Origin: Chitinophaga pinensis
GTDB taxonomy: Bacteria; Bacteroidota; Bacteroidia; Bacteroidales; GCA-2748055
Length of the DNA stretch: 41,637 bases
NCBI GenBank assembly: GCA_945863035.1
Contig: CAMAZH010000023.1
Coordinates: 1-41,637 of the forward strand
Direction of reading: 5' to 3'
In this document: piece after piece, positions 24,757 through 33,417 of the stretch
Numbering within the stretch: the stretch's first letter is position 1
How the letters are laid out: every line of letters starts with the position of its first letter
Notes under the pieces: generated by a model
What the model was told of the DNA's origin: nothing
The model's database searches: none
The model's input: the letters and a program-made list of their open reading frames with translations, nothing else
Position numbers and translations under genes: made by a program

Positions 24757-25725
24757 TTGACATTTACGAGGTTGAAGAATTTGAAAATCGTCTTATATAT
24801 ATCACTTTTACTTATTTCGGTGCTGACCTATGGGCAGCAGGATCCGGAATTTAGCCAGCACAATTCCGCAATGAGTCTGTATAATCCAGGCTCAGTCGGG
24901 AGTCGGGACAGAATTTGTCTGAATGCAGTGCATCGTGAGCAATGGGTCGGATTTCCGGGTGCGCCCTCGACCTCTTATTTTAGTGCTGACGGGGCATTTA
25001 ATCTTTTTGGCAAGGATTTGGGGGCAGGGATTTCAATTTTGAACGATAATCTGGGATTTAATTCGGATTTGGGAATCAACCTTCAGGGAGCCTATAGGAT
25101 TGATTTGGGTTCTGGCAAATTAGGAATTGGATTAAACGCCGGAATTCTAAATAAATCGCTTAGCCCGGAATGGAAAACACTTGGCACAAGCGGTGAGATC
25201 CAGGAAGGGGCAGCAGGGGACCCGAGCATCCCTCAGGCTAAGGAAAGCAGAGTAGCATTTGATCTTGGCCTTGGGGTTTTTTATCGTTCGGAAAATATTT
25301 TTTTGGGGATTTCTGCAACTCACCTGAATCAGGCGCGTATAAAATACGAAAATGCAACCCCATATTTAGTCAGACATTATTATGTTACAGCAGGTTATAC
25401 CATTCAGCTTCAAAATCCCATGTTCGAAATAATGCCATATTTTATAGTAAAGACTGACGGAAAAGCGAATCAGATTTATCTGAATACTACTGTCAGATAC
25501 AATAAAAGGTTTTGGGGTGGCGTTTCTTACAGAGCGGGAGATGCCATAGTGGGACTTGTTGGTTTAGAGTTGTTTAACGGAGTAAGGGTTGGTTACTCCT
25601 ATGATTTTGTAACCTCACAGATCGGCAAGTACAGCGATGGTTCTCATGAACTGACCATCGGATATTGCTTTGATCTGAGTTTGGATAAATCGCCACAAAA
25701 ATATAAGAGTATTAGATTTTTATAA
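24757..25725 (+). CDS. porP: Type IX secretion membrane protein, PorP/SprF family
   Basis: This 322-residue outer-membrane beta-barrel protein begins with a signal peptide (LKIVLYISLLLISVLTYGQ). The mature N-terminus QDPEFSQHNSAMSLYNPGSVGSRD and the following NAVHREQWVGFPGAPSTSYFSADG are the PorP/SprF signature. The rest alternates beta strands and ends in the GYSYDF...HELTIGYCFDL segment. Members are needed for secretion or for surface attachment of T9SS cargo. There is no ATG in frame near the start: candidates are TTG 24757, TTG 24772 (directly after an AGG) and TTG 24781. Family N-termini favour 24772 or 24781, so the listed start is the longest option. It begins the type IX operon, with porK following after 84 bases. 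Confidence 0.92.
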   Translation: MTFTRLKNLKIVLYISLLLISVLTYGQQDPEFSQHNSAMSLYNPGSVGSRDRICLNAVHREQWVGFPGAPSTSYFSADGAFNLFGKDLGAGISILNDNLGFNSDLGINLQGAYRIDLGSGKLGIGLNAGILNKSLSPEWKTLGTSGEIQEGAAGDPSIPQAKESRVAFDLGLGVFYRSENIFLGISATHLNQARIKYENATPYLVRHYYVTAGYTIQLQNPMFEIMPYFIVKTDGKANQIYLNTTVRYNKRFWGGVSYRAGDAIVGLVGLELFNGVRVGYSYDFVTSQIGKYSDGSHELTIGYCFDLSLDKSPQKYKSIRFL

Positions 25726-25809
25726 TAATTTGACTATTTTTATAGAGTTTTTTTAAATATTTTACTGTTGAATTTTAAAGATTGTTTTAGCAAATAATAC
25801 CCAAAAGCT

Positions 25810-27171
25810 ATGAAAAAGTTTGTTCCCTTGCTGATTCTGTTGGCATTTCTAGGAAGCTGTTCCAACTTTGATAACGGAGAATTGGTTGGTGTTCAGGGTC
25901 GTAAGGCATATATTGAACCTGATCCATTTGGAATGTTGTTTATTCCTATGGGAAGTTTTGTGATGGGGCCCAGCGATCAGGATTTGTCTTTCGCGCAAAA
26001 TGCCCAATCCAAAACCGTTTCAGTTGATGCCTTCTGGATGGACGAAACCGAAATAACCAACAATGAATATCGCCAATTTGTTTATTGGGTGAAGGATTCT
26101 CTTATCAGACAGAAATTGGCCGACGGCGACGGCGAGGATTATGTCATTGCCGGTAAAGATGGAGAAACGGCCAAAATGTTCAAAAACGGGGAAGAGAAAA
26201 ATCTTATTAATTGGGATCAGCCATTGGATTATAGCGGAAAAGATGAAGAGGTTACCACAGCCATTGATGAAGTTGAGCTTTATTATACCGGTGACGCCAA
26301 ATTCTTCAACCGCAAGCAACTTGCTGTGGAGAAACTGGAGTATATCTATTATTGGATCGATTTGCAGCAAGCTGCTCAAAGGGGTAACCGTTACGATTCC
26401 AAAACACAGGCATATCAAGGGAATGTAACCAAATTGGATGGAACTACCGCTAAAGTTGAGGGACGTCAGTCATTTGTTTTCATGGATAAAGTTCTTGTTT
26501 ATCCCGATACGCTTTGCTGGATCGCAGATTTTACCTTCTCTTACAACGAGCCATATGCCAATATGTATTTCTACCATCCTTCTTATGACAACTATCCCGT
26601 AGTAGGTGTAAACTGGAAACAGGCTTCAGCTTTTTCGATTTGGAGAACTCAGTACCTTAATATGGCACTTGCAAGAGACGGACAGCCTTTCGTTCAGGAT
26701 TACCGCCTCCCGGTGGAAGCAGAATGGGAATATGCGGCCCGCGGAAATCTTGCATTAAGCATGTATCCCTGGGGTGGTCCGTATATCAGAAACCAGCTTG
26801 GATGTTTTGTGGCAAACTTCAAGCCTTTACGAGGAAACTATATCGACGACGGTGCTCTTATTACTGAAAGAGTGGGTTCATTTACTCCAAACGAGTATGG
26901 TCTTTATGATATGGCCGGAAACGTTGCGGAATGGACTGCTAATGCATATGACGAATCCGCTTATGTTTTTTCACACAATATGAATCCCGATTATAAATAT
27001 AATGCAAAACCCGAAGATCCTGCCGTAATGAAACGCAAAACGGTACGTGGCGGATCATGGAAGGATGTGGCACATTTTCTTCAGGTAAGTGTTAGGGATT
27101 ACGAATATCAGGACAGTGCAAAATCATACGTTGGATTTAGATGTGTTCGATCTTACCTAGGTACAAACTAA
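25810..27171 (+). CDS. gldK: Type IX secretion ring lipoprotein GldK/PorK
   Basis: This 453-residue lipoprotein has the lipobox LGSC with lipidated Cys17. It carries a formylglycine-generating-enzyme (SUMF1/FGE-sulfatase) domain: FIPMGSFVMGPSDQD, DAFWMDETEITNNEYRQFV, YRLPVEAEWEYAARG, EYGLYDMAGNVAEWTANAYD and KTVRGGSWKDVAHFL, ending GFRCVRSYLG. In GldK/PorK this domain is used structurally: with PorN it forms the large periplasmic ring under the outer membrane. A long insert (about residues 95-250) between the two halves of the domain is typical of GldK. The gene lies 84 bases after porP and 20 bases before gldL, in the conserved order. Confidence 0.96.
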   Translation: MKKFVPLLILLAFLGSCSNFDNGELVGVQGRKAYIEPDPFGMLFIPMGSFVMGPSDQDLSFAQNAQSKTVSVDAFWMDETEITNNEYRQFVYWVKDSLIRQKLADGDGEDYVIAGKDGETAKMFKNGEEKNLINWDQPLDYSGKDEEVTTAIDEVELYYTGDAKFFNRKQLAVEKLEYIYYWIDLQQAAQRGNRYDSKTQAYQGNVTKLDGTTAKVEGRQSFVFMDKVLVYPDTLCWIADFTFSYNEPYANMYFYHPSYDNYPVVGVNWKQASAFSIWRTQYLNMALARDGQPFVQDYRLPVEAEWEYAARGNLALSMYPWGGPYIRNQLGCFVANFKPLRGNYIDDGALITERVGSFTPNEYGLYDMAGNVAEWTANAYDESAYVFSHNMNPDYKYNAKPEDPAVMKRKTVRGGSWKDVAHFLQVSVRDYEYQDSAKSYVGFRCVRSYLGTN

Positions 27172-27191
27172 AATATTAAAACCCTTAAATT

Positions 27192-28157
27192 ATGAATATT
27201 GCCGAAATAGTACAGAGTTCCGCCTGGAAAAATTTCATGGCCAAGCTCTATGGGATCGGGGCTGCAGTTGTTATCGTGGGAGCTTTGTTTAAGATCATGC
27301 ACTGGCCGGGAGCCGGTATCATGCTCACAGCTGGATTGGCTACTGAAGCTGTAATTTTCTTTTTCTCCGCTTTTGAACCTTTGCATGAAGAACTCGACTG
27401 GACTTTGGTTTATCCTGAATTAGCAGGCATGACGGATCCTGACGAGATGGAAGATTTCAGGGAAGAAAGCATCGCCGGCAGAGGGGTAGGTTTGCAGAAG
27501 TTTGATGAACTATTCCAACAGGCAGATATAAGACCTGAGACAATAAAGAATCTAAGTACGGGTCTTAATAGTCTTAACCAAACTGCAACTAACCTCGGGG
27601 ACATAACTGCAGCAAGTCTGGCTACTAAAGATTACCTCAGCAACATGAAGACAGCTGGGGAGTCGGTAAGTTCTTTCGCGAATATTTATTCACAGAGTTC
27701 CGGAGAACTCACCAATTCGGTTGGCGCATTAGCTTCGTCGTACAAGAAAACAGCTGAGATGATCGATAAATCCGGTCAGGAGATCGCTCAGAAATTTACG
27801 CAATCGAGTGCCGATATTACTTCTACCTATACCGAACTCTCGAAAACAGTGAAATCGGATTACACAAACATTACCCAAGGACATAAACAGTTCAGCGACC
27901 AGTTGAACTCCCTTAATAAAAATCTCGCTGAACTCAACGATGCCTATATGAAGCAGGTAAAGGGCAGCCAGGAACATATAAAAGATTCGGAGAGCGTATA
28001 TAAAGGTATGGACGACATGATGAAGAGCCTTAAATCATCGGTTGATGAAACTCAAAAATATAAGGACGAAATCAGTAAGCTTAGCCATAACCTTTCTGAG
28101 TTGAATAATATTTACGGGAACATGCTTTCAGCAATGAGCGTGATTTCGAAGAAATAA
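27192..28157 (+). CDS. gldL: Type IX secretion inner-membrane motor protein GldL/PorL
   Basis: This 321-residue protein has two N-terminal transmembrane helices (about residues 20-35 and 42-60) followed by a long cytoplasmic helical tail. The signature WKNFMAKLYGIGAAVVIVGALFKIMHWPGA and LATEAVIFFFSAFEPLHEELDWTLVYPEL is diagnostic. Lys34 and Glu52 correspond to the charged membrane residues that are conserved in GldL and are proposed to use the proton gradient. The tail (residues 110-320) is rich in Ser, Lys and Asn and is predicted coiled coil, with repeating SGQEIAQKFTQSSADITSTY-type heptads. It partners GldM to energise secretion and gliding. It lies 20 bases after gldK and 23 bases before gldM. 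Confidence 0.96.
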   Translation: MNIAEIVQSSAWKNFMAKLYGIGAAVVIVGALFKIMHWPGAGIMLTAGLATEAVIFFFSAFEPLHEELDWTLVYPELAGMTDPDEMEDFREESIAGRGVGLQKFDELFQQADIRPETIKNLSTGLNSLNQTATNLGDITAASLATKDYLSNMKTAGESVSSFANIYSQSSGELTNSVGALASSYKKTAEMIDKSGQEIAQKFTQSSADITSTYTELSKTVKSDYTNITQGHKQFSDQLNSLNKNLAELNDAYMKQVKGSQEHIKDSESVYKGMDDMMKSLKSSVDETQKYKDEISKLSHNLSELNNIYGNMLSAMSVISKK

Positions 28158-28180
28158 TTTTATAACTATATACAAATATT

Positions 28181-29755
28181 ATGGGTCACGGCAAGGAAAC
28201 CCCTAGGCAAAAGATGATCGGTATGATGTATTTGGTACTGACAGCGCTTCTGGCGATGAACGTATCCAAAGACGTACTTAATGCATTCATTTTGGTAGAT
28301 GAGGGACTCACAAAGACTACCCATAACTTCTTTCAGAAGAATGAAAGCCTTTATGATGATTTTGAAGCTGCATATCAATTAAATAAAACGAAGGTTCAGG
28401 ATTGGAAGACTAAGTCCGATGAAGTAAAAGAAAAGTCGCAGGCTATTTACGATTTGATGCAGGAATACAAAAAGCAAATTGTTATAAAGGGAGAAGGACC
28501 TGAAACCGAAGCCATTCATGAAGACGAAGTTCATTTACACCTCGTTGCAGGGAAAGATAATACCAACGTTCCGGCTGAGGTAATGATATTAAACAAAAAG
28601 GGTGCTGAGCTTAAGGAGGAAATGATTAAGTACAAGGAATATCTTTTTTCCCTGATTGAGGATAAGGAAACCAATGAGTCCCTTGTAAAGTCCATTGAAT
28701 CAAGTCTTGACACCGAGGATCCCCCGCCAACCAAAGAGGGAGAGCGTCATTCGTGGGAGTCTGAGAATTTTGAGCATCTTCCCTTGGCGGCAGTTATTAC
28801 GATGCTTTCAAAGATGCAGAGCGACATCCGGAATACTGAGTCTGAGATCGTAAGTTATCTGCTTAGTCAGATTGATGCAGGGTCCTTTAAGTTCAATAAA
28901 ATTGACGCTGTGGTAATTTCGAATTCTGATTATATTTTTAAGGGTCAGGAATACAAAGCATCCGTATTTCTCGCTGCTTACGACTCAACCAAACAACCCT
29001 CTGTTCAACTTGAGAATGGCACCGCACTCGAAGTGAAGGATGGTAAGGGGATATATTCTGCTATCGGAAGTTCGGTAGGCACACGTACCTGGGCTGGTAC
29101 CATAGTTCTTGATGGGGGAGATAATAACATAATCCGTCGGGAGTTCAAAAAGGAGTATCAGGTGGCTGAGGCAAGTGCCGTTATTTCACCAACGAAAATG
29201 AACGTTTTCTATAGGGGTGTTAAAAACCCGGTTTCAATATCTGTTTCCGGTGTTCCCAAAGAAAACCTTATCGCCGATATTACTAAAGGAAGTATTAAAC
29301 GAGGAGGTGCTGATTGGGAAGTTATGCCAGCCTCCGGACCTGAAGGTGAAATCGTTACGGTTAAGGTTTCCGCGAAGATGGATAACACTACACGATTTAT
29401 GGGCAGTATGGATTTCAGGGTTAAAGATGTTCCCGACCCGGTAGCCGAGGTAGCCGGACGTTCCCAAGGTGTTATTGGAATAGGCGAACTCACTCGTGCA
29501 GGTGGAGTTAAAGCCACACTTAAAAACTTTGACTTTGACCTTGACTTTACCGTTACGGAATTTACCGTTTCGGCAGTACTTTCCGGAGGGTTTACCAAGA
29601 CGGAAATTTCGAGGAGTGACGCGTATTCAAAGCCTCAAATCGATATCATATCCCAGATAAAAACCGGGCAAAGGGTTACCTTTGAAAATATTAAAGCCGT
29701 AGGTCCTGACGGAAAAACCAGGACGCTGAACTCAATAGTGTTGAAAATTAATTAA
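28181..29755 (+). CDS. gldM: Type IX secretion inner-membrane protein GldM/PorM
   Basis: This 524-residue protein has one N-terminal membrane helix (MIGMMYLVLTALLAMNVSKDVLNAF, about residues 12-36) and a large periplasmic part. The MGHGKETPRQKMIGMMYLVLTALLAMNVS start is the family signature. A helical D1 domain (about 40-215) is followed by beta-rich D2-D4 domains; the segment VISPTKMNVFYRGVKNPVSISVSGVP starts the third of them. In known homologues GldM forms dimers spanning the periplasm and carries force from GldL to the GldK/GldN ring. The length is usual. It follows gldL by 23 bases and precedes gldN by 11 bases. Confidence 0.96.
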   Translation: MGHGKETPRQKMIGMMYLVLTALLAMNVSKDVLNAFILVDEGLTKTTHNFFQKNESLYDDFEAAYQLNKTKVQDWKTKSDEVKEKSQAIYDLMQEYKKQIVIKGEGPETEAIHEDEVHLHLVAGKDNTNVPAEVMILNKKGAELKEEMIKYKEYLFSLIEDKETNESLVKSIESSLDTEDPPPTKEGERHSWESENFEHLPLAAVITMLSKMQSDIRNTESEIVSYLLSQIDAGSFKFNKIDAVVISNSDYIFKGQEYKASVFLAAYDSTKQPSVQLENGTALEVKDGKGIYSAIGSSVGTRTWAGTIVLDGGDNNIIRREFKKEYQVAEASAVISPTKMNVFYRGVKNPVSISVSGVPKENLIADITKGSIKRGGADWEVMPASGPEGEIVTVKVSAKMDNTTRFMGSMDFRVKDVPDPVAEVAGRSQGVIGIGELTRAGGVKATLKNFDFDLDFTVTEFTVSAVLSGGFTKTEISRSDAYSKPQIDIISQIKTGQRVTFENIKAVGPDGKTRTLNSIVLKIN

Positions 29756-29766
29756 TACCTAGAATA

Positions 29767-30654
29767 ATGAAAAGAGCTGCTTTATTTCTGGTTGGCGCGT
29801 TTATTATCGCTCAGGGTTTGCGTGCACAGAATACCGTTACGCAATCCACACAGCCTGCCTCGCCCAATCCGCAATTAACTCTTGATACGCTTAAGATTGT
29901 GGATGTATATGAAAAGATTCATATTCCGGAAAAGAAACCCATACCCTACGTTCCGATCAGGGAAGCTGACGTTATGTGGGCGAAAGATGTTTGGAGAATC
30001 ATTGATTTGCGAGAGAAAATGAACCAGCCTCTTTATTTCCCTATTACTTCCATTGGAAAACGCATGAGTTTCTTCGGACTTGTAATGTATGGTGTTCGTG
30101 AGCATAATCTGCATGCGTTTAAAGACGATAAATACAACCTCTTTTCATCGCAGTCCATGATGGGGTATAAGGATATCGTGGCGGCTCTAGGTGCAGACAC
30201 CCTTCTTGGCGGAGAGGTTCGTTTGAAAACACAACTCGTTAAGCAGCTTCTTGTTAAAGAGAAATGGTTTTTCGACAAACAGCATTCAACCATGAAAGTG
30301 CAGATTGTGGGTATTGCGCCTATCAAAGTTTACAATAAAGAACTAACCGATGCCAATGGAAATGTAAGCACCAGCCCTGAGGTAAGTCGCGAGATTCTTT
30401 TCTGGCTCTATTTCCCTGAATTCAGGGATCTCTTCGCAAAAAATGAGGTTTACAACCGCTTCAGCGATTCTCAAAACATCTCGTTTGACGACTTGTTCAT
30501 GCAACGTAGATTTGCTTCCTATATTTATGGGGAGTCGAACGTTTTCGAAAACCGCTTTATTGTCGACTACCTTGTCGGTGATGACATTCTTTATGAATCA
30601 GAAAAAATTAAAAGTTCCCTGATGGAGATGGAACATGACCTTTGGGAATACTAG
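29767..30654 (+). CDS. gldN: Type IX secretion periplasmic ring protein GldN/PorN
   Basis: This 295-residue protein starts with a signal peptide (MKRAALFLVGAFIIAQGLRAQ, cleaved near residue 21). The family features are the PYVPIREADVMWAKDVWRIIDLREKMNQPLYFP stretch, SLFGLV-type strands after it, KEKWFFDKQHSTMKVQIVGIAPIKVY, and the C-terminal ISFDDLFMQRRFASYIYGESNVFENRFI. PorN/GldN forms the periplasmic ring with PorK. It is the last gene of the operon. A 12-base-pair terminator hairpin begins 19 bases after the stop codon. Unlike many Bacteroidota there is a single gldN copy here, and no gldO. Confidence 0.96.
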   Translation: MKRAALFLVGAFIIAQGLRAQNTVTQSTQPASPNPQLTLDTLKIVDVYEKIHIPEKKPIPYVPIREADVMWAKDVWRIIDLREKMNQPLYFPITSIGKRMSFFGLVMYGVREHNLHAFKDDKYNLFSSQSMMGYKDIVAALGADTLLGGEVRLKTQLVKQLLVKEKWFFDKQHSTMKVQIVGIAPIKVYNKELTDANGNVSTSPEVSREILFWLYFPEFRDLFAKNEVYNRFSDSQNISFDDLFMQRRFASYIYGESNVFENRFIVDYLVGDDILYESEKIKSSLMEMEHDLWEY

Positions 30655-30672
30655 AATGCAAATATATTTTGT

Positions 30673-30704
30673 AAAGGCCGTCTTGCACAAGACGGCCTTT
30701 TTTT
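30673..30704 (+). terminator. Rho-independent terminator of the type IX operon
   Basis: AAAGGCCGTCTT (30673-30684), a GCAC loop, and AAGACGGCCTTT (30689-30700) form a perfect 12-base-pair stem, followed directly by TTTT. It is the clearest terminator in the window and could also act on the minus-strand gene that ends at 30772, because the stem has A-rich sequence on the other side. Confidence 0.93.
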
Positions 30705-30771
30705 GGTTTTGCAGACTTGGACCGACTTAATACAAATAAATTCGGGCAGTCTGATTTTAGCGAGAAAAGAA

Positions 30772-31749
30772 TCAGCCAATCATCAGGTTGCAGCCACGGA
30801 TGTCTGAATTGTCAATTCTTCCCAAAACTTCGAATCCTCCGTCTTTTTGGATCCTTCCCAAATCGGAGGTTGCAATAAACGAGCAGGAATAGGTGTTTGC
30901 AAGGTCAATGACATTAATGCTGCCAGTGTATCCCAATTCGAGGATTTGAAATGGATCATAAGAATCGCGTATAAGTATTCTCATCCACGGCGGTGTATTG
31001 AAAATTCCCTCTCCTTTGGAATAAGCCTGAGAGAGGAGCTCCGTCATGCCATATTCAGAGTGAATATTTGCCGTATTCAGTCTTTTTCTGAGAAAAGCAT
31101 GTAGGTCCTCGCGCACCATTTCTGTTCTTTTTCCTTTCATGCCGCCGGTTTCCATGATGGTTATGCCTTCCAGATCCTCCTCGAATTTCTCCGCAAGCTC
31201 AAGTAGGGCGAAACTTACACCTAATAGCAGTGTAGGCTGTCCATTTTTTTTCAATTTTCTGAGAAGTGCAATCAACTTATCATACTCGTTGAGGTAGAAG
31301 CCGCTATCAGGATGGGAGGAGAGACCGATAAGCTTTTCTGCCATAAAGATAAGTGAGGAGCCGGAACGTTCCAGATACGATGGGAGTAAAGCCAGAATGC
31401 AAAGTTTGGAGGGATCCCCATAAAATTTTTGAAATCCTGCCCGAAAGCTCTTTTCATAAAGGCTTTTGTCTGCCACAAAATGTTTGGAAGGATTAATCCC
31501 GGTAGTGCTGCTTGATTCAAAAACTATTTCAGCTTTCTTGTTCAAGACAATTATTTCGTGGGATTTGAACAGTTCCACAGGCAGAAATGGTATTTTATGA
31601 TAGTTATTTATCTTATGAGGATCGAGTTTCAGGTGGGAGATGAAACTTTTGTAGGTGGGCACATTCTGCGATTGATAACGGAAGGTATCCATTGCAAGGC
31701 TGTGAAATTCAGATTCATTACGAATGTTGAATATTTTGCCTGTGTCCAT
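30772..31749 (-). CDS. Acyl-protein synthetase (LuxE-like) of the ANL superfamily
   Basis: This 325-residue protein matches the LuxE/acyl-transferase pattern: PTYKSFISHLKLDPHKINNYHKIPFLPVELFKSH at the N-terminus, ESSSTTGINPSKHFV (the Ser/Thr-rich adenylate loop) near residue 75, and TGGMKGKRTEMVREDLHAFL near 205. IHSEYGMTELLSQAY near 240 corresponds to the YGMTE motif of adenylate-forming enzymes. TSDLGRIQKDGGFEVLGRIDNSDIRGCN closes the domain. The enzyme would activate a fatty acid or carboxylate as acyl-adenylate and pass it to a protein cysteine. The luxC, luxD or luxAB genes are absent, so luminescence is not implied. The gene lies downstream of pgk on the same strand, separated by 131 bases and a hairpin. 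Confidence 0.85.
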   Translation of the reverse strand: MDTGKIFNIRNESEFHSLAMDTFRYQSQNVPTYKSFISHLKLDPHKINNYHKIPFLPVELFKSHEIIVLNKKAEIVFESSSTTGINPSKHFVADKSLYEKSFRAGFQKFYGDPSKLCILALLPSYLERSGSSLIFMAEKLIGLSSHPDSGFYLNEYDKLIALLRKLKKNGQPTLLLGVSFALLELAEKFEEDLEGITIMETGGMKGKRTEMVREDLHAFLRKRLNTANIHSEYGMTELLSQAYSKGEGIFNTPPWMRILIRDSYDPFQILELGYTGSINVIDLANTYSCSFIATSDLGRIQKDGGFEVLGRIDNSDIRGCNLMIG

Positions 31750-31783
31750 TTGTTTCAGTTAATAAAATTGTTTGGAATGAGGA

Positions 31784-31833
31784 AAGGCGCAGAAACGCAG
31801 AAAATACATTTTACCTGCGAAATTCTGCGCCTT
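31784..31833. terminator. Nested hairpin between pgk and the LuxE-like gene
   Basis: AAGGCGCAGAA (31784-31794) pairs perfectly with TTCTGCGCCTT (31823-31833), and an inner CGCAG/CTGCG stem (31796-31800 with 31815-31819) stacks inside. GTTTTTA follows on the plus strand. The T-run is on the plus side, while the genes around it run on the minus strand, so it is a less certain terminator; it may limit read-through from pgk into the next gene. Confidence 0.55.
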
Positions 31834-31880
31834 GTTTTTATGTCCGCCGAAAAAATGATGTGGCGGCGTTTTTTCTATAT

Positions 31881-33140
31881 CTATCCTCTGATGGCTTTAA
31901 TGCCGGGGAGATCTTTGCCTTCAATATATTCCAGCATAGCTCCACCCCCTGTTGAAACATAACTTACCTTGTCAGCCAGGCCGAACTTGTTCACAGCCGC
32001 AACCGAGTCGCCGCCTCCAACAAGACTATATGCTCCTTTTGCGGTCGCACGTGCAATGGCTTCAGCAATAGAAACGGTCCCTTTTTGAAAGTTTTTCATT
32101 TCGAAAACGCCCATAGGCCCGTTCCAGAGTATGGTTTTAGATTTTTCAATCACTTCGCTTAGAAGGGCAATAGTTTTAGGTCCCACATCAAGGCCCATCA
32201 TTCCTTCTTCACCTTTTTCTATATCTGTGATTTTGGTGTTTGCCTCATTGTCGAATTTGTCAGCAAGTACCTGGTCAACAGGGAGAATAAGATTTACGCC
32301 TTTGGCCGCAGCTTTGTTTATAAGATCAAGAGCCAAATCGAGCTTGTCTTCCTCACAGAGTGATTTACCAATGTTTCCACCTTTGGCTTTAATGAAGGTG
32401 TAAGTCATGCCCCCACCAATAATGAGATTGTCGACCTTGTCAAGCAGGTTTTCGATTACAAGAATCTTGTCAGAAACCTTAGCCCCACCCATAATGGCTG
32501 TAAAAGGTTTAACAGGATTGTGGAGAACTTTTTCCATGGCAAGGAGTTCGTTTCCGATCAGGTATCCGAACATACTGTTTCCGGGGAAATGTGCAGCAAT
32601 AAGAGCTGTTGAGGCATGTGCCCTGTGAGCGGTTCCGAATGCGTCGTTAACATAGCAGTCGGCTAGTTTGGAGAGGTTCTTCACAAATACTTTCTGACTT
32701 TCTTTAACCTGTGCTTTTCCTGCTTTTTTCTCTTCATCCGAAGCCTCCTTGCCGAGATGGTAGGGTTTTCCTTCCTCTTCTTCGTGGTAACGCAGATTTT
32801 CAAGGAGCATAACTTCCCCTGCCTTAAGTGAAGCGGCCATTTTTTCTACTTTCTCACCGACACACTCACCGGCAAACTGAACCGGCTTGCCCAAGGCTTT
32901 CTCTACAGCAGAAACAACATGCTTCAGGGAGTATTTTTCGACAACTTTACCGTCGGGTCTGCCGAGGTGGGACATCAGAATGGCAGATCCGCCATCCGAT
33001 AGAATTTTTTTAATGGTGGGCAACGCGGCTCTGATCCGGTTGTCGTCAGTAACTTCAAAATTGCTATTAAGGGGGACATTGAAATCAACCCTAACAATTG
33101 CTTTTTTTCCGGAGAAATTGAATTTATCAACAGTTAGCAT
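31881..33140 (-). CDS. pgk: Phosphoglycerate kinase
   Basis: This 419-residue glycolytic kinase converts 1,3-bisphosphoglycerate and ADP to 3-phosphoglycerate and ATP. Motifs are [14 protein letters not shown] near the start, [17 protein letters not shown] (the substrate-binding Arg/His region), [28 protein letters not shown], and [31 protein letters not shown] segments and GPMGVFE, then [12 protein letters not shown] for nucleotide binding, lie toward the C-terminus. Both domains are complete. A TACCTTTG -7 element lies about 50 bases upstream of its ATG, facing it. The plus-strand gene holB starts 277 bases away in the divergent direction. Confidence 0.97.
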   Translation of the reverse strand: MLTVDKFNFSGKKAIVRVDFNVPLNSNFEVTDDNRIRAALPTIKKILSDGGSAILMSHLGRPDGKVVEKYSLKHVVSAVEKALGKPVQFAGECVGEKVEKMAASLKAGEVMLLENLRYHEEEEGKPYHLGKEASDEEKKAGKAQVKESQKVFVKNLSKLADCYVNDAFGTAHRAHASTALIAAHFPGNSMFGYLIGNELLAMEKVLHNPVKPFTAIMGGAKVSDKILVIENLLDKVDNLIIGGGMTYTFIKAKGGNIGKSLCEEDKLDLALDLINKAAAKGVNLILPVDQVLADKFDNEANTKITDIEKGEEGMMGLDVGPKTIALLSEVIEKSKTILWNGPMGVFEMKNFQKGTVSIAEAIARATAKGAYSLVGGGDSVAAVNKFGLADKVSYVSTGGGAMLEYIEGKDLPGIKAIRG

Positions 33141-33187
33141 AATCTTTTACTTTTAAGTTATTTTTATGTTCTTTTTCAAAACATCCT

Positions 33188-33195
33188 CAAAGGTA
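33188..33195 (-). promoter_or_regulatory. Putative -7 element of pgk
   Basis: On the minus strand this reads TACCTTTG, an exact match to TAnnTTTG, 48 bases before the pgk ATG. No well-spaced -33 TTTG was found. Confidence 0.4.
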
Positions 33196-33417
33196 AAAAA
33201 AGTATTTTTATATTTGACTCTGGCAGCAAACAAAAGGATTGAAACCTTGGATAGTCCGGAAAAGCGAAAAGTGGAAGAAATAGCACTCCACCTTCGAAGG
33301 CTCTTTCCAAATAAAATCTTGTTTAACAAATATCAGGTTTTGTTGGCAAAACGCCACAGTCTGCTTTCGCTGCGATATTCCTTACTACTGAATTGATCAC
33401 CTTAAAGAATAAAGAAT

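Noticed and set aside
31784..31833. A plus-strand terminator implying an unseen plus-strand gene upstream of 31784
   Set aside because: The only plus-strand frames in 30770-31780 are antisense to the well-supported LuxE-like gene and have no signs of real coding.
33166..33396. A 76-codon plus-strand frame between pgk and holB
   Set aside because: It starts on top of the pgk -7 element, has a Leu/Lys/Arg-rich low-complexity sequence, contains a GTTTTG/CAAAAC hairpin, and matches no family I recognise. The region is better explained as divergent regulatory DNA.
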